Below, piece after piece: positions 1 through 8,227 of a DNA stretch of 32,194 nucleotides. The translations under genes and the position numbers were made by a program. Each line of letters starts with the position of its first letter. The first letter of the stretch is position 1. Under the pieces are notes generated by a model, which saw only the letters and a list, made by a program, of their open reading frames with translations, did not search any database and was not told where the DNA came from. Where the stretch lies: contig DAIDHS010000005.1 of assembly GCA_027451985.1 (NCBI GenBank), forward strand, positions 64,267 through 96,460, read 5' to 3'. This DNA is from Elusimicrobiota bacterium. Its GTDB lineage: Bacteria > Elusimicrobiota > Elusimicrobia > UBA1565 > UBA9628.

Positions 1-1119
1 TTCTCGGCGGCCGCGGATCTGATTAACTCGAGCGAGACCCCAGAGAAGTTTCGAGCGCACGCTGCGCGCGGCTCCGATTTTCTCCGCCGTCTCGAACATC
101 GTGCAGTACAAGTCCTCGGCCTCGTCATGGCGGCCGGTGCTGATCAAAATGTCGGCGAACTGGGATGTTTGGCAGGCCCAGGCGTAGTCGTATCGTCCGC
201 GGCTTTTCATGTCCTCAAGAGCGATTCGGGCGACATTCTCGCCTTCGCTCCATTTTTTTTGGCCCATGAAAACGCAGGTCAAACGGGCCGCTTCAAAATC
301 GCTTTTGGGAGTGTCGGCGGCGCCGATGGACTCGCGCCATAATTTTTGATGCAGAGGCTCCGCTTGAGAGGAGCGCCCGGCATCACGGTGCCGGCTGGCA
401 AAGGTCCTGTATCCGTAGTCATAGGCGCCCGCATCCGATGCCGACGCGACCAAAGCCTGGCCTTCCGGTATTTCCCCAGAGCTGATCAGGGCGAAACCCC
501 GTTGCATGTCCAGTTCGGGTGAGGATGCGCCGCAGGCCGACGCGGCCGGGCCGAGAGCGAGGACGTCCGCGAAACGGCCTGCATGGAACAGGCTTCGAGC
601 GAGCGTGCTCCATACGTGTTTTTTTTCAGGAGAGAGGGTGCGCGCACGGGACAAGCTGCGGATGGCATCTTCGAAATATCCGCTTCGATCTTGGACCAAG
701 CCTAATTCGTATGAAAAATCGGAGTCACCCGGGAAGGCGCTCGCGCCTTGGGCCAGAACTTCGGCCGCACGCTCGTTATTTTCCTGGTAGCGAAGAATGC
801 GTCCCGCCGTCAGGCGGGCTTGGGCCGTGGGAGGGAGGGAGAGGAGGCGTTCGGGAATGGATTCGGATTCCGCGTATTCGCCCAACTCCCAGAGGCATTC
901 CGCCAGGGCCCGCGCGCTTTCCAAGGAGCGGAAATCCGCCTCCCCGAAGTTTTGGCGCGCCTGCTGGAGCAGCGTGCGAAAACGCGAGGCCGCGTCCCCC
1001 AGCCGCCCAAGCTTGGCCATTTGGAGCGCATCGGATAATTCGGCATCCCATCTTATCTGGGTGGGGTCGCTCTGCGGGTCGGGCATGGGGGCTGTTCCGG
1101 GAGTGTCAGTGCGAAACAT
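1..1119 (-). CDS. TPR-repeat protein, C-terminus cut by window edge
   Basis: An open minus-strand frame runs from an ATG at 1119 to base 1 with no stop (373 codons visible), so the 3' end lies outside the window. The ATG lies inside the last codons of the upstream SGNH gene (overlap about 14 bases); a second in-frame ATG is at 1086. The product is alanine- and leucine-rich with helix-turn-helix periodicity typical of tetratricopeptide repeats, for example around residues 90-130 (YELGLVQDRSGYFEDAIRSL). No signal peptide or membrane segment is visible in the part present. TPR proteins are protein-protein scaffolds, so no enzymatic role can be assigned. It is the last visible gene of the minus-strand operon starting at 7337. 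The reading is supported by continuous frame, codon use and overlap; the exact function is unknown. Confidence 0.75.
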   Translation of the reverse strand, partial: MFRTDTPGTAPMPDPQSDPTQIRWDAELSDALQMAKLGRLGDAASRFRTLLQQARQNFGEADFRSLESARALAECLWELGEYAESESIPERLLSLPPTAQARLTAGRILRYQENNERAAEVLAQGASAFPGDSDFSYELGLVQDRSGYFEDAIRSLSRARTLSPEKKHVWSTLARSLFHAGRFADVLALGPAASACGASSPELDMQRGFALISSGEIPEGQALVASASDAGAYDYGYRTFASRHRDAGRSSQAEPLHQKLWRESIGAADTPKSDFEAARLTCVFMGQKKWSEGENVARIALEDMKSRGRYDYAWACQTSQFADILISTGRHDEAEDLYCTMFETAEKIGAARSVRSKLLWGLARVNQIRGRRE

Positions 1120-2782
1120 GGGATAGTTTATCCCCTGCTGTGCCGCCGCGCAAGGAGGCATAGGGAACACCTTCAATTCTGTGGATAAAGAAGATACCGC
1201 GCGGGTCGTGGGGGTTTTTCTTCAAGGCTTTGCGAAAATCAGCCAGTGCGGCTTGGCGGTGCCGTTCTTGGATGTCGAAGAGGCCTAATTGAATGAAAGG
1301 ATCCGCCCACTGCGGGAAGATTTCTCCGGCTTTTTGGTTCGCAGCGCGGGCCTCCGCGTCATAGCCTGCGCGCCAGAGCGCTTGTGCCAGGCCGAGGTAA
1401 GCGGCAGACCTGTCTTTAGGATTTTGGAAGGCGCGGGCGAAAATGGACCCTGATTTTTTTTGTAATTCTGGCAAGCAGTGGCCGTAAAGATAGGACATCC
1501 CCCACCACCCCTTTGGGAGCGGCCATGGCGATACGCGGGAGGCGTTGGCAATAATGAGCGAAGTCGGAGGCGGGCCGTAGGAATCTCGCAATGGGCCGTA
1601 GGATTTCGGCACCAGACCACGCCATCCTTTCTCCATGAACTGTCGCGCAGAGAGATAGGCGAGTTCATGGAAGTTTGTGTTCGTCACATGCTGACTGTCA
1701 AAGAAATTTCCCCAGCCAGGAATACCGTGAGGAGATTGGTCTTCGATTATTTGCTCCGCGTCCAGAAGCATCGTGCCGTCCCGGACTGCGGCGCGGCGGA
1801 TAAGGTTGTTGACTGCGGTGGAGGCCCTCATGCGCGCCGGATCCAGGTCTCGCGCTAAAATTAATTGGGAATACGCCTTCCGCCAAGCGGCCTCGCGGTA
1901 AAGCCATGCGCCAAGAGTAAAATGCCACAGGGCGGAGGGCTTATTTTCAACGGCGTGGCCGAGCAGGGCAATGGCCTGCCGGTGCAGCCCGGAGGCATAT
2001 TCGTAACGGGCCTCCAGGTAGGCTGGAGCGGTATCATCACCGAAACCTGGTTTGGGTTCCACCCATAAATTGGATGGCACCGTTGCCAGCATCAAAGGCA
2101 GGCCGCGCGCCCGCGCCTCTGACGACATCCGGTCAATAAAGTTTTCAAGATCGAGCCACCGTTTGGCGTCCGCGTAGTCTTGTCCCGGCCGGAAGATGTT
2201 TAGGTATGAAACCAAGGCGCTCTTGCGCGCCCATAGAATCAGGCGCAGGAGCAGTGGCGAGGCGTCGGGATACGAGTAATAGAGATTGTGACCGAAAAGA
2301 AAAATGATGGCATCCGGAGCGTAGCCCATGCATTCATCGAAACGCCGTTCTGCAAGCTCTAGATCGGCTCCGCCGATCGCACAATTGAGAACTTGATAAT
2401 TATGTGGAGAGGGGCCTCGTTTTATTTCCTGTTGAAGAGCCGCGCCCAGCATATCCGCGCTGGATTCCCCGGCGATGAGGATGCGTCGCACCCCAGGCGG
2501 CTTGTTGAACGGGAGAACTTGCCGTTTCTCCTGCTTCCAGATGGCATCGTTCTGGATGAGGTACGGGCGTCCTCCGATGGTTCTGATGGTAAAGAGCGGA
2601 CGCGTGCTTTCATCGAGGAATTCCATGTAATCGGGAGAAAGTTCGGGTTGATTGCGCAGTCTGCTCGGTCCGTAGCAGCGCACCAGCCATTCCGTGATGG
2701 AGAGAAGGCCGGCGGCTAGGATGGCCCCGGACAGTGAAAGAGAGAGTAAAAGCGCACGTCGGCGCAAGCGACCCGGCTTCAC
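1106..2782 (-). CDS. Membrane-anchored SGNH/GDSL-type hydrolase with C-terminal TPRs
   Basis: About 558 residues from a GTG at 2782, one base after the stop of the preceding gene; a TTG at 2824 would add 14 residues and overlap that gene. One hydrophobic anchor lies at about residues 12-32 after a very basic start. The SGNH blocks are readable: GESS near residue 105 (nucleophile Ser), NCAIGG near 134, GHN near 164, and DSQH near 362 holding the Asp-His pair. The last ~100 residues look like TPRs (AYLGLAQALWRAGYDAEARA). SGNH proteins of this kind are esterases or acyl-transfer enzymes acting on lipids, glycans or peptidoglycan; the substrate here is unknown. The anchor implies that the catalytic part is outside the inner membrane. 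It is cotranscribed with the radical SAM fusion upstream and a TPR protein downstream. Confidence 0.8.
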   Translation of the reverse strand: MKPGRLRRRALLLSLSLSGAILAAGLLSITEWLVRCYGPSRLRNQPELSPDYMEFLDESTRPLFTIRTIGGRPYLIQNDAIWKQEKRQVLPFNKPPGVRRILIAGESSADMLGAALQQEIKRGPSPHNYQVLNCAIGGADLELAERRFDECMGYAPDAIIFLFGHNLYYSYPDASPLLLRLILWARKSALVSYLNIFRPGQDYADAKRWLDLENFIDRMSSEARARGLPLMLATVPSNLWVEPKPGFGDDTAPAYLEARYEYASGLHRQAIALLGHAVENKPSALWHFTLGAWLYREAAWRKAYSQLILARDLDPARMRASTAVNNLIRRAAVRDGTMLLDAEQIIEDQSPHGIPGWGNFFDSQHVTNTNFHELAYLSARQFMEKGWRGLVPKSYGPLRDSYGPPPTSLIIANASRVSPWPLPKGWWGMSYLYGHCLPELQKKSGSIFARAFQNPKDRSAAYLGLAQALWRAGYDAEARAANQKAGEIFPQWADPFIQLGLFDIQERHRQAALADFRKALKKNPHDPRGIFFIHRIEGVPYASLRGGTAGDKLSHVSH

Positions 2783-2783
2783 G

Positions 2784-4724
2784 CTAGCCCGCCAATTCGC
2801 GGAGTTCGGGGAAGACGTCGGCAAAGCTCTCGCCGCGCAGGACGTCTAGCTTCGCCGTGATTTCCTGGAATTTGCGGCGCTCCTCCGGGAGATCACGGGC
2901 CGTCATGAATTCCACGGCTCCCTTGAGATAATCGACGGATCCGCGCGCTTCGTGGCCGAGCGGCTCGAGGACCTCCCGGATATGCCGGTCATAGCGCTCC
3001 CGCACGCGCTCCTTGAGGCTTCGCGGCAGAATCTGCAGCTGATAGTGCTCGGGCGTCATAACCAGATTGACGACGATGTTTTTCGCGAGGACGTAGCCCT
3101 TCTCGATCCATTCTTTCTGGAGGTCGGGCAGGCACAGCGAGTTGAGCGCGCTCAGGGTCGAGATAAGGTTGAACTGGGCGCGAGGACAGACGCGGGCCAT
3201 GTGCTTACGGTTGGCCAGGATGTCGTCCCACTTTTGCCCCTTCCGGATGTACTCTCCGCGCCGTCCCATCGCGTCGATGGAGGCTCCCACGTGCACGGTC
3301 TCGAACTTGTCCCAAAGGGCGAAAATGTCGTTGTCTTGGAAATGGGTCAGCGAGAAATTGGTGCTATAGAGAAGGCGCACGTGGAAGAGCTTGCGTTTGG
3401 CCAGGAAGTCCAAAATGCGGAAGTGCTCTTCCATCAGCAGCGGCTCGCCGCCGGCGAAATAAATTTCCTCCAGATTGGGAAGGATGCCTTCAATCTGGCT
3501 CCAAAGCGCGTCCGATTCGCCCGGCCTCAGGAGGGCCATGGCTTCGCTCTGCTTCCCAGTCAGCGCGGCGTAGTCCGCGTGCCAGGAGCTGCTGAAAGTC
3601 GGGCCGCACATGCGGCACCTGAAATTGCAGACGTTGGAGAACCGGAAATCCAGGTAAAAAAGCCGGAAGGGCTCGACCGAGCCGTCCGGCTTCGTGCTTT
3701 CGGTCAATTCGTAGCGGTGGGGAAAGTTCCTGTTCATCCGCTGCCGCTGGCTGGGCGAGCCGTGCGATTCGGCTTCGTAGCACCGGGAGCAGGCCGAGCT
3801 CTTCTCGCCGCGAAGCATGTTGAGCCGCAGCTGCTTTTCGCTTTGGGAGTTCCATAGATCCGGCAAGGCGTCCTTGTGCAGATTGCCCAGGGGCGGCGCT
3901 TTCCAGGTGGCGCAGCACGGATAGACATTGCCGTCGGGCCAGGCGCTGAGGTGAATCCAGGGCAGAATGCAGAAGACTTTCGAATCCCTGAGGTGCTCGA
4001 CGGCCCGCAGGGTCCACTCGGGGGGCTTTTTGCCCATTTCCTCGAGGCGCGCTGGCGTCCCGGATCCGGCCTTGAGCAGCGTGTACTGATACCAGAGGCG
4101 GGCTTCGTTCGGCGATTGAGCGGGATCGGATGGCAGATTTTTGAACTGGTCGCTGTTTTCGGAGAAGAGGCGGTCCATGGCCGGAACGTTCATCGCTTCC
4201 GCCGCCCTCAGGTACCAGGAGCGCGCCTTGTTGAGGTCTTTCTCGACGCCGTTGCCGTTGAGATACAGGTCACCGAGAACGCTTTGAGACTTGGCGTGGC
4301 CCAGGCGGGCCGCGCGGAGATACCATCTGATAGCCTGGGCGCAATCGACCTTGACCGCCATGCCGTAGAGGCATTGGTTGCCGAACAAGTGAAAGGTCTC
4401 GGCGTAATAGTCCAGACGTTCCTTGCGGTTCGGGGGGGCGCAACGGCGATAGAATTGGAACGCCTTGGAAAAGCTCTGCGGAACGCCCTGTCCGTTGCGG
4501 TAGAGATCGCCCAGAGCTTTGTGCGCGCCCAGACAGTCTTGCTGCGAGGCTTGCTCGAAGAGCCTGCGCGCTTCCGACGGATCAGACGGGAAAAACTCTC
4601 CCGAAAGATGGAGAAGACCGAAAGTGACAAGGGCCCGGGGATCGCCTGCCTTGGCGGCGCGGCTGATTTCCTCTACGGCCGCCAGCTTGAAGGCGGCGGC
4701 GCTTCCCGCGGCTCGCGGCATCAT
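2784..4724 (-). CDS. Sel1-repeat + twitch-domain + radical SAM fusion protein
   Basis: 646 residues. Residues about 28-182 carry about four Sel1-type repeats (e.g. LGDLYRNGQGV at 71, LGDLYLNGNGV at 150). Residues about 250-316 match the cysteine-rich N-terminal twitch domain seen in some radical SAM proteins: FCILPWIH at 251, Cys270-Cys271, GNLHKD at 280, LPDLWNS at 287, and Cys312/Cys315 at RCYEAE. This would bind an auxiliary iron-sulphur cluster. Residues 366-373 hold the CX3CX2C radical SAM motif (CNFRCRMC), followed by the GGEP SAM-binding motif at 425. Family knowledge gives a SAM-dependent radical enzyme with a second cluster, but the substrate is not predictable. No signal peptide is seen, so it is probably cytoplasmic. 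The ATG starts one base after the stop of the TPR gene upstream. The Sel1-radical SAM combination is unusual. Domain calls are confident; the role is unknown. Confidence 0.88.
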   Translation of the reverse strand: MMPRAAGSAAAFKLAAVEEISRAAKAGDPRALVTFGLLHLSGEFFPSDPSEARRLFEQASQQDCLGAHKALGDLYRNGQGVPQSFSKAFQFYRRCAPPNRKERLDYYAETFHLFGNQCLYGMAVKVDCAQAIRWYLRAARLGHAKSQSVLGDLYLNGNGVEKDLNKARSWYLRAAEAMNVPAMDRLFSENSDQFKNLPSDPAQSPNEARLWYQYTLLKAGSGTPARLEEMGKKPPEWTLRAVEHLRDSKVFCILPWIHLSAWPDGNVYPCCATWKAPPLGNLHKDALPDLWNSQSEKQLRLNMLRGEKSSACSRCYEAESHGSPSQRQRMNRNFPHRYELTESTKPDGSVEPFRLFYLDFRFSNVCNFRCRMCGPTFSSSWHADYAALTGKQSEAMALLRPGESDALWSQIEGILPNLEEIYFAGGEPLLMEEHFRILDFLAKRKLFHVRLLYSTNFSLTHFQDNDIFALWDKFETVHVGASIDAMGRRGEYIRKGQKWDDILANRKHMARVCPRAQFNLISTLSALNSLCLPDLQKEWIEKGYVLAKNIVVNLVMTPEHYQLQILPRSLKERVRERYDRHIREVLEPLGHEARGSVDYLKGAVEFMTARDLPEERRKFQEITAKLDVLRGESFADVFPELRELAG

Positions 4725-4725
4725 C

Positions 4726-5667
4726 TTATTCGGGTGCGCACGAGGTCCAGGGCGAAGCGTACTTGCCGATGTTGTTGAGCAGGTAGCGGGCGTTCTTGGC
4801 TCCGCCGTCGTCCCCGATTTTCCCGTAGATGGAAAGAGCCATGCGCCAATAAGCTTTCGCCTTGGCCGTGTCGCCGCAGACCGCTTCCGCCGTGCCCATT
4901 TTGAGCAAAATTTCCAGCGCGTGGGGCGACTGCGGATCGCAGGCGCTCAGCACCAGAGCCTCCTTCCCGGCCTTACGCGCCGTGGACCAATCCGCGAGGC
5001 TTTCCCGAAGGTCGAGCGCCATCGAGAAGGCGGTGACGGCGTCTGAGCATTCCGCAACCTGCGAGAATTTCGAGCGCTTTGCCGCTAGGGTCGCCTCGAT
5101 GGCGGTGAGCTCGACGCGAGCCTGTCGGGGATTTCCCGCGGCGATCAGGTGCTCCGCCAGGCCTACGCGTAAAATCGTTTTCTCAAGATCGCCGCAATTG
5201 GGGGAGGAGAGGCACTGCTGGCGGGCTTCATTCAAGACCCGCGCGGCCGCGTCTTTTCGTCCCAAGCCGTCTAAGATTTCGGCCCGATGGACGACAATCC
5301 AGGACCACATCGGCAGGGACATGTCGCACTCTCTGGCCGCCTGCGCCAGCAGATCCGCCGCCTTTTTTTGCCCGCCGGAGGCGGCGTAGACTTGGGCTAG
5401 GCGCTGAAGAGAATCCGCATAGTTGTTGCCCTTTTGCCCCTCCTCGCGGTAGAGGCTAAGCGCCGCCTCGAATTCTCGCCGCGCGTCGTCCATGCGTCCC
5501 GCGCCCAGGTCGATTTCCCCGGCGCGCTGATGGCGCAGCGCTTCTTCCGTGAGGTCTTTTCGGAATTTGCGGAAATGAAAAAAATAGGCCAGGAGCGCGA
5601 TGGTGAGAACGCCGACCGTCAAAAGAATCCGATTGGAAGCGCGCCGCATGATTGATGATTTTTCCAT
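4726..5667 (-). CDS. Membrane-anchored TPR protein
   Basis: 313 residues. A basic N-terminus (MRRASNR at residue 7) is followed by one hydrophobic segment at about residues 13-30 (ILLTVGVLTIALLAYFF), then only soluble helical repeats. TPR-like units include about 40-75 (QRAGEIDLGAGRMDDARREF), 82-112 and 118-150, continuing to the C-terminus. It is probably an inner-membrane protein with a periplasmic TPR solenoid. An alternative ATG at 5649 would trim six residues and has a slightly better purine tract upstream; neither start has a strong ribosome site. It lies between a nucleotidyltransferase-fold gene (53-base gap) and the Sel1/radical SAM gene (one-base gap), so an operon partner role is likely. 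No enzyme motif is visible. Confidence 0.82.
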   Translation of the reverse strand: MEKSSIMRRASNRILLTVGVLTIALLAYFFHFRKFRKDLTEEALRHQRAGEIDLGAGRMDDARREFEAALSLYREEGQKGNNYADSLQRLAQVYAASGGQKKAADLLAQAARECDMSLPMWSWIVVHRAEILDGLGRKDAAARVLNEARQQCLSSPNCGDLEKTILRVGLAEHLIAAGNPRQARVELTAIEATLAAKRSKFSQVAECSDAVTAFSMALDLRESLADWSTARKAGKEALVLSACDPQSPHALEILLKMGTAEAVCGDTAKAKAYWRMALSIYGKIGDDGGAKNARYLLNNIGKYASPWTSCAPE

Positions 5668-5691
5668 ATTAAATGCGGGTTTTCAATCGGA

Positions 5692-5705
5692 GCGCCTTCG
5701 GGCGC
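5692..5705. repeat. Small inverted repeat (GCGCC-TTCG-GGCGC)
   Basis: Five-base-pair G/C arms around a TTCG loop on the plus strand, CGAA on the transcribed minus strand. It lies in the 53-base gap between the nucleotidyltransferase stop and the TPR gene start. No T-run follows on the transcribed strand, so it is not a standard terminator. It could be a weak processing or pausing hairpin, or chance in GC-rich DNA. Confidence 0.3.
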
Positions 5706-5720
5706 GGACGGAGGCTTCGC

Positions 5721-7337
5721 TCAACAGTTGGGGGAGCGTTGGGACTCGAAGAAAGGCCCGTAAGAGCGAAAAAACGCTTCGGCGGGCGCGGAGTTGGCAT
5801 TCGTTTCCGATTGCGAGAGCCATTCCGATTCCAGCCGCGTGAGCCATCGCTCGGACTCGGGGAATTGTTCTCGATACCGGCTCAGCAGGGCATCCGCGTC
5901 CTGCGCGTCCATAGGTAAACCGTCGTTAAGGTAAAGACGGGGGGCCAGGATGCGGCTAAGGAGAAAGAAAATCCTGTAGGCGTTGTGCCCAGCCTTGGAG
6001 TCGAGGGCCAGGACCCGGATGGATAGATTGAGCGCTGCGGCCGTTTGGCGGGCTAAGGTACGCATTTCCTTCGGATTAGGAGCGAAGAGCCTGCTCGTGT
6101 CGATGTTCCATTGCAGGCGGTAATATTGATCCCATATTTGATGTTTCCGGCTATGCTTGAGAAGCCATATCTTTCGTGGGTCGCCCGCGGGGCCGAGGCC
6201 ATGCGCCAGGAACGGCGAATCAAGGAACGGGCTGTGGAGTAGGCCTTGCAGAATGTTGTAGGTGAGCGCCCATCCTGGAGCGGAAAAGGCGTTTTCGCGC
6301 AGGTGCCAGCGGTCCATCCTGGCGGCCAGGACCTCGAAATGCTCGGGCGTTGGCGGATGATCTAGGACGATGAACCATCGGAATAGGTTGTCCATGAAGA
6401 AGCCGCAGCCGCCGGGAATGTGAAGAGCCGCCAACGTACGCATGCGGCGGCTCCAGAGCGCGAAGTGCGGGTCCGGAGATCCGGCTAGGTCGTACCATTG
6501 GGCGGCATTGGGAGATTCGACGGCGAACTGGGTTCGGCTCTGGCCGGAAAAGTGCCTGCCGCAGGCTTCCTCCGCGAAGTTCATGGCTTCAAGCAGGAGG
6601 CGGCGCGCCCAATCCCTGTCGATCTCCTCGGGTCGCCGCAGAATTTTGGCTGATTCTGGCGCGGCGCCGGAGCGCGTCTCGCCCAAGAACTCCTGGCGGC
6701 TGGGAACTTCCAACGCTCCGTGCGCGGCTGCGCATCCATGGCGGAGGACGTCGATGAAGAACTTGGAGGTCTTGAATCCGAATTCTGGCGGTTCCTTTTT
6801 TCCGGCGGTCTCAAAATAAGTTTGCGCCAGAGACAAATAAGCGGCCAAGGCCTCCTGCAGGTGGAAAAGCTTCAGCGCCGAGGCGTCGCCGTCGGGAACG
6901 CGGTCCAAGGCGGGCCTGCCGCCGAGCGGGAGCCAGTCCGGCATTTCGCGCGCGCGCCATCCTCCGTGGCGGGCGTAGTCGCGGATCTCGTTCGGAGTCG
7001 TAATCTGGAGCTCTCCGAAAAAAGGGAAAAAGCGCTTGAAGCCGCGGTAAAGCCACCATAGCTTCTGAGCGGCTTCGGTTTCGACGCATGCTTGGCCATC
7101 TAAGATTGCGATGAGGTCGACGTCGCTTATTCCGGGAGTCCAGTCTCGGCGAGTCATTCCGCGGCGGAGATAGAGGCTGGCGCGGTTTCTAAAGCGCACG
7201 AAGACGGCAGCCGAAAAAAGAGCGATGGCGCCCCGGTAAATAGAGCGGTAGAGGCTCAGCCACGCCGGACGGTCCCGGGTCCGGATGACCCAGGCGCGGA
7301 GCGCGGCCATGAGACAGGAACGGCGTTTTTTAGCCAT
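5721..7337 (-). CDS. Nucleotidyltransferase-fold protein
   Basis: 538 residues from the ATG at 7337. The frame stays open further upstream, but a longer start would run into the divergent GT2 gene. The N-terminus is strongly basic. Residues about 55-80 contain a pattern resembling the pol-beta/MNT nucleotidyltransferase core: RRGMTRRDWTPG, then SDVDLIAIL at 71, whose two aspartates would bind metal. The remaining ~450 residues are tryptophan- and histidine-rich, probably helical, and not recognised. The classic GS dipeptide before the DxD is not clear (GMTRR instead), so catalytic activity is uncertain. Members of this fold transfer nucleotides to sugars, antibiotics, proteins or RNA. It is the first gene of the minus-strand operon ending with TPR, radical SAM and SGNH genes, and it shares a promoter region with the glycosyltransferase operon on the other strand. 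Confidence 0.7.
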   Translation of the reverse strand: MAKKRRSCLMAALRAWVIRTRDRPAWLSLYRSIYRGAIALFSAAVFVRFRNRASLYLRRGMTRRDWTPGISDVDLIAILDGQACVETEAAQKLWWLYRGFKRFFPFFGELQITTPNEIRDYARHGGWRAREMPDWLPLGGRPALDRVPDGDASALKLFHLQEALAAYLSLAQTYFETAGKKEPPEFGFKTSKFFIDVLRHGCAAAHGALEVPSRQEFLGETRSGAAPESAKILRRPEEIDRDWARRLLLEAMNFAEEACGRHFSGQSRTQFAVESPNAAQWYDLAGSPDPHFALWSRRMRTLAALHIPGGCGFFMDNLFRWFIVLDHPPTPEHFEVLAARMDRWHLRENAFSAPGWALTYNILQGLLHSPFLDSPFLAHGLGPAGDPRKIWLLKHSRKHQIWDQYYRLQWNIDTSRLFAPNPKEMRTLARQTAAALNLSIRVLALDSKAGHNAYRIFFLLSRILAPRLYLNDGLPMDAQDADALLSRYREQFPESERWLTRLESEWLSQSETNANSAPAEAFFRSYGPFFESQRSPNC

Positions 7338-7406
7338 GGGGCGTTCGAGACGGCATAAAATAGTATACTTATCTCTCTTGTAGATAAAACGGAACCTGAC
7401 TCCCAA
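7338..7406. promoter_or_regulatory. Divergent promoter region with palindromic -10 (AGTATACT)
   Basis: This 69-base gap separates the divergent starts at 7337 (minus) and 7407 (plus). It is much richer in A/T than its surroundings from about 7355 to 7390. The perfect palindrome AGTATACT at 7362-7369 contains TATACT on both strands (plus 7364-7369, minus 7367-7362), five of six bases matching a sigma-70 -10 box in each direction. No convincing -35 box is seen for either direction. The two operons may therefore be fired from one shared core element and co-regulated; this is inference from position and composition. Confidence 0.5.
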
Positions 7407-8219
7407 ATGAAGCGCGCGCCCCTCGTCAGTCTGGTCATTCTCTGCCACAACGATGGGGACTACCTGAAGGAGTGCTTGCAGAGCGTCTCCCGTCATACCA
7501 AAACTTCATACGAAGTCATCATCGTGGACAATGCCAGCGTCGGCGCGTCCGCCAAGTATGTGAAGAGCCTCGCGCGGCGTCCGGGCTTCAGCGTCATCCG
7601 CAACAAGGAGAACCTTTATTTCGCGGGAGGCAACAACCAGGGAATCGAGGCCGCGCGCGGCAAATACGTCGTCCTCTTGAACGCCGACGCCGTGGTCGGT
7701 CCGGGTTGGCTCGAGCTCATGATTGGGTGCGCCGAGCGCGACAAAAAGGCAGGACTGGTCGCGCCCCGCACCAACGGCGCCACGAGCGTCCAGTTGGTCG
7801 ATAAACCCGGCTACGCGTCCGTCGCGAAGTTTCCCGCTTTCGCCAGGCAATGGGCGCGGCGCTATCGCGGCAAGAGCTTCGAGGCTCACCGCCTCATCGC
7901 GTTTTGCCTCTTGATCAAGCGCGAGGTTATCGAACGGATCGGCCTTCTGGACGAACGCTTCGGTCCCGGCGGCTACGAGGACTACGATTATTGCCTGCGG
8001 GCCCAGCAGGCCGGTTATAAGACGGTCGTGGCCCAGGACGTGTTCGTCCACCATTACGGCGGAAAGGGCTACTCCAACATGGATTACGATCACCACCGCC
8101 GCATCAACCGCGAACTGCTGGCTCGCAAGTGGGCGCGCCAGGCGTTTCACGTTCTAGACGACATGGACAGTGTGCGAATGTCTTCGGAACGCCAGACGGC
8201 CGGCGTTGCGCGGGGGTAG
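7407..8219 (+). CDS. Family 2 glycosyltransferase
   Basis: 270 residues, GT-A fold. The start is PLVSLVILCHN, followed by the nucleotide-binding VIIVDNAS at about 37-44, FAGGNNQG at about 72, and LLNADAVV at about 90, where the aspartate takes the metal-binding DXD position. Near residue 190 it has LDERFGPGGYEDYDYC, which supplies the acidic catalytic-base region, and then FVHHYGG. These are the hallmarks of rhamnosyl-/glycosyltransferases of the WcaE/COG1216 type. There is no membrane segment, so it acts at the cytoplasmic face with a nucleotide sugar donor. The donor and acceptor cannot be read from sequence. It is the first gene of the plus-strand operon; the radical SAM gene follows after 8 bases. 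It is paralogous to the GT2 two genes downstream. Confidence 0.92.
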   Translation: MKRAPLVSLVILCHNDGDYLKECLQSVSRHTKTSYEVIIVDNASVGASAKYVKSLARRPGFSVIRNKENLYFAGGNNQGIEAARGKYVVLLNADAVVGPGWLELMIGCAERDKKAGLVAPRTNGATSVQLVDKPGYASVAKFPAFARQWARRYRGKSFEAHRLIAFCLLIKREVIERIGLLDERFGPGGYEDYDYCLRAQQAGYKTVVAQDVFVHHYGGKGYSNMDYDHHRRINRELLARKWARQAFHVLDDMDSVRMSSERQTAGVARG

Positions 8220-8227
8220 CGCCGCTC

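Noticed and set aside
519-1163. 214-codon plus-strand frame at the left edge
   Set aside because: The minus strand holds a continuous TPR-protein frame that runs off the window; the plus frame is Arg/Pro/Gly-rich noise.
2952-4778. Two long plus-strand open frames (about 300 codons each) opposite the Sel1/radical SAM gene
   Set aside because: High GC makes stop codons rare in antisense frames; the products are low in recognisable motifs, while the minus-strand protein has full domain signatures.
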